A stretch of 64,000 bases of DNA from JABFWF01 sp035539135. GTDB lineage: Bacteria; Pseudomonadota; Gammaproteobacteria; Xanthomonadales; Xanthomonadaceae. The notes beneath the pieces were generated by a model. The model was not told the origin of the DNA, made no database searches, and saw only the letters and a list, made by a program, of their open reading frames with translations. Of the stretch, positions 51,469 through 57,865 are shown piece after piece. The stretch is from positions 104,254 to 168,253 of the forward strand of contig DATLJD010000012.1 of assembly GCA_035539135.1 (NCBI GenBank). The letters are read 5' to 3'. Made by a program: the position numbers and the translations under genes. Position 1 is the stretch's first letter. Each line of letters starts with the position of its first letter.

Positions 51469-53751
51469 GTGCAACCGCCCGCTGGATCGCGCAGTTCCCG
51501 AGGTGCTCCCCCGCCCACGCCGCCCGGCCATCCGCGCCAGCGCGGCTTCGGCCTGCTGGAGACGGCCCTGCTCGTGCTGCTGGTCGGCGCGATCATCGCC
51601 GCCAGCTTCATCGTCCTGCAGTCGAGCCCGCCGGTGCGCGCGGTCGAGGACCAGGAACGCGCATTGCAGTGGGCCGACCAGGCGCTGGTCGCCTACGCCG
51701 CGAAATACGCGCAACTGCCTTGCCCCGTGACGACTCCCGACGGCAGCGCGTGCGCGGCCCCCGGCGACAAGGGATGGCTGCCGGTGCGGGCGCTCGCCGC
51801 CGTGCATCCGGAGGGCACCGGCCCCGGCCGCCCGCTGCGCTACATGGTCTACCGCGGCGCCGGCGCCGACTCCGACCTCGCGGCCGCCGGCAACCAGTTC
51901 AGTCCGCACAAGTGGGACGGCTCCTCGCACGATTTCGTGGCGGTCAACGGCCTCGACCTGTGCGCCAGGCTGGCCAACGCCGCGCGCGAGACCGCCGCCG
52001 GCCTCCGCGCCGACCGCGCGCGCACCACCGACATCGACGCGCACGCGCTCAACGTCGCCTACGGACTGAGCGCGGCCGGCGCGGCGCCGGGCGAGAGCGG
52101 CCGGTTCGACGGCCTCAACCAGGGCGCGGCGGCGCAGATGGAATCGCCCGCGCGCGCCGCCAGCGCGTCCTACGACGACCGCGTCCGCGTGCGCGACTTC
52201 AACTCGCTGGCGCAGACGCTGGGCTGCGCCTACGCCGACGCCGGCGAGCCCGACGGCGTGGCGCTGGCCTCGCTCGACATGATGGCCCTGTCGGTGGACG
52301 TCAACGACGAAGTGGCCGAGCAGCGCGAAGGCAACCTCGAGGACACCGAGCTGGCCGTGAGCATGGCCTCGGTGGCGCTGGTGTTCGCCAGCCTCGACGT
52401 CGCCCTCGCCGGCGCCAACATCTCCAACTCGGCGAGCACCCTGGCGACGGCGTCCTCGCAGCTCGCCTCGGCGATCGCCTCCTGCGTGGTGCTGGTGGGT
52501 TGCGCGCTGATCCCGCCCTATACCGCGGCGGTGGTGGCCGGCGGCATCGCGGTCGGCCTGGCGACCGCGGCCACCGTGCTCGCCGCGGCCGCGCTGGTGC
52601 CGACCTCGACCGCGCTCGCCAAGACGATCGTCGCCCGCGACATGGCCAAGGCCTCGGCCAGCACCGCGCCGCCCGACTTCAGCGGCCTCGCCCGCCAGGC
52701 CTGCGAGGCGGCCGACGGCCTGCTCGAGCAGCAGCAGGAAATCGAGGACGACATCGCCATGATCGAGGACAAGAAGGCGCAGGTGCAGGCACGCCTCGAT
52801 GCGATCGAAGGCGGCTTGATCCCCGGCACGAACGATCCGCTCATCTGGTCCGACTACAACAAGCCGCAGCGCTCCGACTACAAGACCGACGAGGACTACG
52901 ACAAGGCGCTCGCCGACTGGCAGGCCGGCAGCAACGACCGGCTGCGGGCCTGGAAGTCGCGCCTGACGGCGAAGCTGGCCGCGATCCGCGACACCGAGGA
53001 CGCCTTCCTGCGCTACGAGGACGCCAAGGCCGAGCGCAAGGCGGTGGAGGAAGACCTGCAGGACATCCGGCTGGCGATCCTGGGCGACGGCACCGACGCG
53101 CAACCCGGTTTCGCCAGGATCGTGGCCGAATGCAAGGCGAACCCGCCGGCCCGCATCGACGAGCAGCAGACCTGCCTCAACAGCGAGAACGCGCTGACCG
53201 CGCTGCTGGAGTGCAGGACCGACCTCATGAGCAGCCAGCAGGTCGCCGACCGCCAGTGCCTGCCCTGGAAGGAGGCCGACCTCGCCGACGCACGCGAGAA
53301 GGAGAACGCGGCCCTCGGCGAATACAACGCGCTCGCGGCGGCGATCCCGGGCGTCAACAACCCGTGGGATCCGCCGGTCAACGCCTACATCGAGGACAAG
53401 GACTTCGCGTGCATCTTCTTCGACGGCTGCCGCTGGCTGTTCATCCCGGGCCAGGACACCAACCTGGACAGCGACGGCAATCCGCGCGACAAGCGCGAGA
53501 CCTACGGACGCATCTACTACCAGCGCGCGCACCTGGAAGTCTCGCTGCGGCTCAAGCAGCAGGAACTGGCCGACAAGCAGGCCGCCCACGCCAAGGCGCA
53601 GGCCCAGTGCGACACGCTGAAGGAACTCGCGGGCCAGGGGGCGAGCGGCCTGGAGATCCCGGTGTGGTCGGGCGCCGACACCATCCTCGAGGCGGCCAAC
53701 TGCAAGGGGACCTCCGGTCCGGTGCAGCCCGCTGATTGCGGAGGCCACTGA
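51469..53751 (+). CDS. Prepilin 3: giant pseudopilin-like protein with hydrophobic and coiled-coil extension
   Basis: A 760-residue protein starting at GTG 51469 after GACGGAGG. Leader cleavage is at Gly26, giving FGLLETALLVLLVGAIIAASF with Glu at +5. The pilin body (AQLPCPVTTPDG, KGWLPVRALAAVHPEG, LRYMVYRGAGADS, VAVNGLDLCARLANA) is shared with prepilins 2, 4 and 5. After SYDDRVRVRDFNSLAQTLGC comes a region unlike any pilin: about 90 hydrophobic residues (roughly 295-385, including SAIASCVVLVGCALIPP) then charged coiled-coil helices rich in Glu, Lys and Gln, and Cys-containing loops to the end. Usual pseudopilins are 150-300 residues. Function unknown. Confidence 0.8.
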   Translation: MQPPAGSRSSRGAPPPTPPGHPRQRGFGLLETALLVLLVGAIIAASFIVLQSSPPVRAVEDQERALQWADQALVAYAAKYAQLPCPVTTPDGSACAAPGDKGWLPVRALAAVHPEGTGPGRPLRYMVYRGAGADSDLAAAGNQFSPHKWDGSSHDFVAVNGLDLCARLANAARETAAGLRADRARTTDIDAHALNVAYGLSAAGAAPGESGRFDGLNQGAAAQMESPARAASASYDDRVRVRDFNSLAQTLGCAYADAGEPDGVALASLDMMALSVDVNDEVAEQREGNLEDTELAVSMASVALVFASLDVALAGANISNSASTLATASSQLASAIASCVVLVGCALIPPYTAAVVAGGIAVGLATAATVLAAAALVPTSTALAKTIVARDMAKASASTAPPDFSGLARQACEAADGLLEQQQEIEDDIAMIEDKKAQVQARLDAIEGGLIPGTNDPLIWSDYNKPQRSDYKTDEDYDKALADWQAGSNDRLRAWKSRLTAKLAAIRDTEDAFLRYEDAKAERKAVEEDLQDIRLAILGDGTDAQPGFARIVAECKANPPARIDEQQTCLNSENALTALLECRTDLMSSQQVADRQCLPWKEADLADAREKENAALGEYNALAAAIPGVNNPWDPPVNAYIEDKDFACIFFDGCRWLFIPGQDTNLDSDGNPRDKRETYGRIYYQRAHLEVSLRLKQQELADKQAAHAKAQAQCDTLKELAGQGASGLEIPVWSGADTILEAANCKGTSGPVQPADCGGH

Positions 53752-54821
53752 TGAACGCACGCTCCTTCCCCCGCGGTCGTCGCGCCGGCGGCTGGTCGCT
53801 GGTCGAGCTGGCGGTGGTGCTGGCGGTGATGGGCCTGCTCGGCGTCGCCCTGTGGCAGGTGCTGCCGCTCGGCAAGCGCCTGCAGGACACGGATGCCGCG
53901 CAGCGGGACCTGGCCCAGGGCGAGCAGGCGCTGATCGGCTATGCGCTCGCCCATCATCGTTTCCCGGCGCCGGCGATCCGCCACGGGCAGCAGGTGCTGC
54001 CGGTCGGCGAACTCGGCCTGCCCTCCTACATGGTGCTGCGCTACGAGGTGCAGCCGGCGCTGACCACGCCGGCCTCCAACCAGTTTTCGCCGTTGCTGCC
54101 CCCCACCACCAGCGGCGTGCCGACGGTGTCCAGCGTCGTCAACGGCCTCGACCTGTGCATGCGGCTCAAGACGGCGGGCACGGGCACGCTGATCGGCATG
54201 CAGGGCGTGCCCACCGCGTTCGCGCTGATGCACACCGAAACCGCCGGCACCGATCGCCCGAGCGACGCCGGCTTCGTGCTGCCCGGCACGCCCGGGGTCG
54301 GCGGACGCGCGGTGCTCGCGGTCGGACCGGGGGAACTGGCAAGCCGCATCGCCTGCCCCGACCGCGTCGCCCGCGTGCACGGGTCCGCGCGCGCGGCGTA
54401 CGCCGCGTACGACCTCGCCAGGCTGGCGGTGGATTACCGCAAGTTCCGCACCTTCGCGATCCAGGTCGCGGAGATGAACAAGAAGAACGCCGACACCGGC
54501 GTCGCCTTCGCGTCCTTCGACCTGGTCTACGGCGTGTGCATCGAGGCGATCGCGATCCTCCAGGAAGCGGCCGGCTGGCCGCCCGACGCGCTCGGCATCG
54601 CCACCGGCATCGCCTCGCACGTGGAGGCGACCGCGCAGATCGCGATCGCCATCTACAACGTGGTCGCGGCCGCCGAGGACCTCGAGGACGCCAAGGACGA
54701 CCTCGCCGTCGCCCGCCAGCAGGAGACGGCGGCCTACGCGAACGAGACCCGCATGCAGGCGCTCGCCGCCGCCACGCTGGCGCGCGCGCTCGCCCTCGAC
54801 CGCGCGGGGTTGCAGCCATGA
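53751..54821 (+). CDS. Prepilin 4 with helical extension
   Basis: A 356-residue prepilin-like protein. The leader ends at Gly14, then WSLVELAVVLAVMGLLGVAL with Glu at +5; Trp at +1 is uncommon. The body carries SVVNGLDLCMRLKTAG, shared with prepilins 3 and 5, and lacks the LPCP motif, having RFPAPAIRHG in its place. After HGSARAAYAAYDLARLAVDY the C-terminal half is helical: EMNKKNADTGVAFASFDLVYG, a hydrophobic stretch at about 251-305 (IATGIASHVEATAQIAIAIY), and an acidic coiled coil to the end. The ATG overlaps the previous stop by one base, and the next gene by four. Confidence 0.78.
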   Translation: MNARSFPRGRRAGGWSLVELAVVLAVMGLLGVALWQVLPLGKRLQDTDAAQRDLAQGEQALIGYALAHHRFPAPAIRHGQQVLPVGELGLPSYMVLRYEVQPALTTPASNQFSPLLPPTTSGVPTVSSVVNGLDLCMRLKTAGTGTLIGMQGVPTAFALMHTETAGTDRPSDAGFVLPGTPGVGGRAVLAVGPGELASRIACPDRVARVHGSARAAYAAYDLARLAVDYRKFRTFAIQVAEMNKKNADTGVAFASFDLVYGVCIEAIAILQEAAGWPPDALGIATGIASHVEATAQIAIAIYNVVAAAEDLEDAKDDLAVARQQETAAYANETRMQALAAATLARALALDRAGLQP

Positions 54822-55969
54822 GCGCGCGGGCAAGACAGCGCGGCTTCTCGCTGGTGGAGCTCGCGGTGGCGCTCGCGATCCTCGGCCTGGTCGCGGTGGT
54901 GCTGGTCAAGTTCCTCGGCGCGTCCGCCGAACGGCGGCGCGAGGTGGTCGGCCGCGACCTGCTCACCCGCGCCGACGATGCGCTGCTGGCGTTCGCCATG
55001 GTGCACAGCCGCCTGCCCTGCCCCGCCAGCGATACCGGCGGCGACGAGGACTGCGCCGGCGCGCAGGTGGGGCGCCTGCCGTGGCGGACGCTGGGATTGC
55101 CGGACGCCCGCGCCCGCCTGGTCCGCTACGGCGTGCAACGGCGGCCGTCCGCCGACCCGCGCGCGGACGCGGACCTGGCGGTCGCGAAGGACCGCTTCCG
55201 CCCGCTGGTGGTGGTCGCCGGCCTCACCGCGACGGAGTATCCGCTCGGCGTGGTCAACGGCCTCGACCTGTGCTGGGCGCTGCGCAGCGCGCGCCTGGCG
55301 GCGCCGGATGCCGGCTTCCTGCATGTCACCCGGCCGCAAGCGCCGACGAGCCTGGACGCCAACGTCGCCTACGCGCTGGCGCTGCCGCGCGGTACCGACG
55401 GGTTCACCGGGCGCCAGGCGACCAGCGCCCCGTCGTTCGACTCGCCGCGGCGGTTGAGCGACAGCGCCTTCCACGACCGCGTGGTGGCGGTCGGCGCCGA
55501 CCAGCTGTGGGGACGCATGCGGTGCGGCGACCACCTCTCCGGCGCGGGCCACGCCCACTTCAACGCGGCGGTCGCCAGCGCCGTGATGCAGCAGTCGCTG
55601 ATCGACTACAAGAAGCAACTGGAGATCGCCCAGCAGCTCGCCGACGCCAACGTCGACAGCGGCGCCGCGGCGATCCTCTCCGGCACCGCCGCGGTGGCCG
55701 GTGCCGGCGGCGGCATCGCCGACACCGTGTCCGAAGGCCTGGCGAGCACCGGCGCGGTGTCCTACCGCGTCGCGCTCGCCGCCGCCGCCACCGCGGCCGC
55801 CGCCGCGGTGCTGGTCACCGCGACCGCGATGACCGTGGTCGCCGCGGACGCGAAGGAGGCCGCGGACGACGCCGTCGACGATTCGCAGACGCACATCGAC
55901 CGTGCCAACACCCTGCAGCCCCTGATTCGCGCCGACGCCGAGGCGGCCGACGCCGCCGGCATGTACTGA
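54818..55969 (+). CDS. Prepilin 5 with hydrophobic C-terminal extension
   Basis: A 383-residue prepilin-like protein. The leader ends at Gly9, then FSLVELAVALAILGLVAVVL with Glu at +5. The body has SRLPCPASDTGG, AQVGRLPWRTLGLPDARARLVRYGV and VVNGLDLCWALRSARLAAPD, then FHDRVVAVGADQLWGRMRC. The extension, from about residue 245, has a helix (MQQSLIDYKKQLEIAQQLADANVD) and an Ala-rich hydrophobic stretch near 281-344 (ALAAAATAAAAAVLVTATAM) before a charged end. The plan matches prepilins 3 and 4, so the three look like divergent paralogues. Probably minor pilins of a complex tip. Confidence 0.8.
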   Translation: MSARARQRGFSLVELAVALAILGLVAVVLVKFLGASAERRREVVGRDLLTRADDALLAFAMVHSRLPCPASDTGGDEDCAGAQVGRLPWRTLGLPDARARLVRYGVQRRPSADPRADADLAVAKDRFRPLVVVAGLTATEYPLGVVNGLDLCWALRSARLAAPDAGFLHVTRPQAPTSLDANVAYALALPRGTDGFTGRQATSAPSFDSPRRLSDSAFHDRVVAVGADQLWGRMRCGDHLSGAGHAHFNAAVASAVMQQSLIDYKKQLEIAQQLADANVDSGAAAILSGTAAVAGAGGGIADTVSEGLASTGAVSYRVALAAAATAAAAAVLVTATAMTVVAADAKEAADDAVDDSQTHIDRANTLQPLIRADAEAADAAGMY

Positions 55970-55983
55970 GCCACGAGGACCCC

Positions 55984-56664
55984 ATGCGCCGTTCACGCCC
56001 CGCCCGCGGCTTCACCCTGGTCGAACTTTCCGTCGTGCTGGTCGTGATCGGCCTGCTGGTGGGCGCGGTCGCGATCGGCCGCGACGTCTACCGCAGCGCC
56101 GCAGCGGAACGCCTGGCCACCGACTTCGTGCAGGCCTGGGTGCTCGCCTACGACCAGTTCGTCGCCGGCACCGGCATGGTGCCGGGCGACGACTTCGACA
56201 ATCCGGCCGGCACCATCAACGCCTCGGTCAACGACTTCCTGTGCGACGACGAGCTGCTCAACGCGATGCTGGCGCGCGGCGTGACCCTGCCAGACGGGCG
56301 CGGCGAAGGCGCCGCGGACCGCTACGTCTACCAGGACAGCCGCGGGCAGCCGCACGAGGTGCGCGCCTGCTTCGGCGCGGTGCAGTGGGCCGAGCCTTCC
56401 GGTGCGGTCGGCAATTACGCCGCGCGGCCGCGCAACGTGCTGCGGCTGACGGGGCTGACGCCGGAGCTCGCCAACATGCTCGACAGCCGGGTGGACGGAC
56501 GCGTGGACGCCCGCCACGGCCGCGTCCGCGAGATCGGCCAGCAGGCCGTCAACAGCCCCACCGGCGCGCCCTGGAGCCTGCAGGACGACGACAGCATGAG
56601 CGGCAGCGCGAATCCGGACGAACAGGTGGCCGAGGTCGATGCCTACCTGCAGATGAGCCACTAG
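55984..56664 (+). CDS. Prepilin 6, paralogue of prepilin 1
   Basis: A 226-residue prepilin. The leader ends at Gly9, then FTLVELSVVLVVIGLLVGAV with Glu at +5. The body follows prepilin 1 closely: IGRDVYRSAAAERLATDFVQAWVLAYDQF, PDGRGEGAADRYVYQDSRGQPHEVRACFG, LRLTGLTPELANMLDSRVDGRVDARHG, and a near-identical end DEQVAEVDAYLQM. The spacing of the two Cys is similar. It is the last gene of the operon, 14 bases after prepilin 5, and ends 9 bases from the convergent BTAD-FHA gene. Confidence 0.85.
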   Translation: MRRSRPARGFTLVELSVVLVVIGLLVGAVAIGRDVYRSAAAERLATDFVQAWVLAYDQFVAGTGMVPGDDFDNPAGTINASVNDFLCDDELLNAMLARGVTLPDGRGEGAADRYVYQDSRGQPHEVRACFGAVQWAEPSGAVGNYAARPRNVLRLTGLTPELANMLDSRVDGRVDARHGRVREIGQQAVNSPTGAPWSLQDDDSMSGSANPDEQVAEVDAYLQMSH

Positions 56665-56673
56665 CGCCCCGGA

Positions 56674-57837
56674 TCAGCCCTCCCCGCGGCAGAAGCGCAG
56701 CACCGCGTCGCCGAGCACGATGCGGTCGCCGTCGGCCAGTTCGGCCTCCTCGACGATCGCGTCGTTGACCCGGGTGCGGTTGGTCGCGCCGAGATCCCGG
56801 ATGCGGTAGCCCTGGCCCTCGCGCCAGATCGTGCAATGGTGGCGCGACACGGTGTTGTGGGCCACGCACAGGTCGGCATCCCGCGACCGGCCGATCAGGA
56901 CCGCCGCGGTCTCCAGGCGCAGCCGCGTGCCGGGCGCGCCGCCGTGTTCGATTTCGATCCAGACCACCTCGCCGCCCGCCTCCTGCACGTCCATCTGCAC
57001 CGTGCGCTGGGTGGCCGGCGCCGGCTCCGCGCCGGCGCGCGCGGCGCGGGGCCGCATGGCCGGCCCGCCATCATGCGGCGCGCCGCGCCGCAGGTCGGCT
57101 TCGATCCGCAGCCGCAACGCCTGGGTCTGCGGTTCGAGTTCGCTGTCCAGCTCGCGCCGCAGGCTGGCCTGCAGCGCATCGCATTCCTCCAGCGCCTGCC
57201 GGTGCAGCCCGCCCTCGGCGAGCAGCTCCATCAGCAGGCGCACGTGCCCCTCGTTCCAGGGATCGCCGGCGACGAGGCGACGCATAGTCGCGATCGCGCC
57301 GGGCAGGTTGCCGGCCACGCGCTGCAGGCCGCAGACGCGCTGCAGCGTGGCGGCGGTCCGCTTGCCGATCGCGCGGCGCGTGGTCTCCAGCCACGCCTCG
57401 AACTCGTTGCAGCCGGGCAGCTCGAGTCCCTCCAGGAACGCACCGCCGACGCAGGCGGCGTCCTGCTCGATGCCGCGCAGGCCAGCGCCGTCATCCGCGG
57501 CGGCGGACGCCAGGGCCGCCTCCAGGCCGTCCAGCGCATGCACGTCGAAGCGCAACCGCGGCGGCGGGAACAGCCCGACGCTGTCGGGCCCCGCGTCCAG
57601 CGCATCGCCCTGCGGGCCGAGCGCCTGGTTGAGGTCGGCCAGCACCTGGCGCAGGTTGGTCCGCGCCGCGGCGGGCGCCAGGCGCGGCCACAGCAATTCG
57701 GCAAGGCGACTGCGCGGGTGGCGGCGGCCATGCTCCACCGCGAGGTAGCCGAGCAGCGCCCAGCCCTTGCGGTAGTGGATGGTGCCCGCGCCGTTGCCAT
57801 GCAGGCCCCGCTCGCCGAGCAGGCTCACCCTCAGCAT
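56674..57837 (-). CDS. BTAD-FHA transcriptional regulator
   Basis: A 387-residue regulator. Residues 1-95 resemble the winged-helix Trans_reg_C domain of SARP-type activators (VSLLGERGLHGNGAGTIHYRKGWALLGYLAVE, RLAELLWPRL, NLRQVLADLNQALG). A bacterial transcriptional activation domain with TPR-like helices follows (FEAWLETTRRAIGKRTAATLQRV, AGDPWNEGHVRLLMELLAEGG). The C-terminal FHA domain has IGRSRDADLCVAHNTVSRHHCTI and NRTRVND, the phosphothreonine-binding residues. This is a rare arrangement outside actinobacteria. It starts 28 bases after the kinase gene, so kinase and regulator form one operon and probably one relay. Confidence 0.85.
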   Translation of the reverse strand: MLRVSLLGERGLHGNGAGTIHYRKGWALLGYLAVEHGRRHPRSRLAELLWPRLAPAAARTNLRQVLADLNQALGPQGDALDAGPDSVGLFPPPRLRFDVHALDGLEAALASAAADDGAGLRGIEQDAACVGGAFLEGLELPGCNEFEAWLETTRRAIGKRTAATLQRVCGLQRVAGNLPGAIATMRRLVAGDPWNEGHVRLLMELLAEGGLHRQALEECDALQASLRRELDSELEPQTQALRLRIEADLRRGAPHDGGPAMRPRAARAGAEPAPATQRTVQMDVQEAGGEVVWIEIEHGGAPGTRLRLETAAVLIGRSRDADLCVAHNTVSRHHCTIWREGQGYRIRDLGATNRTRVNDAIVEEAELADGDRIVLGDAVLRFCRGEG

Positions 57838-57865
57838 CGCGGCCTCTCCGCGCGGGCCGGACGAC

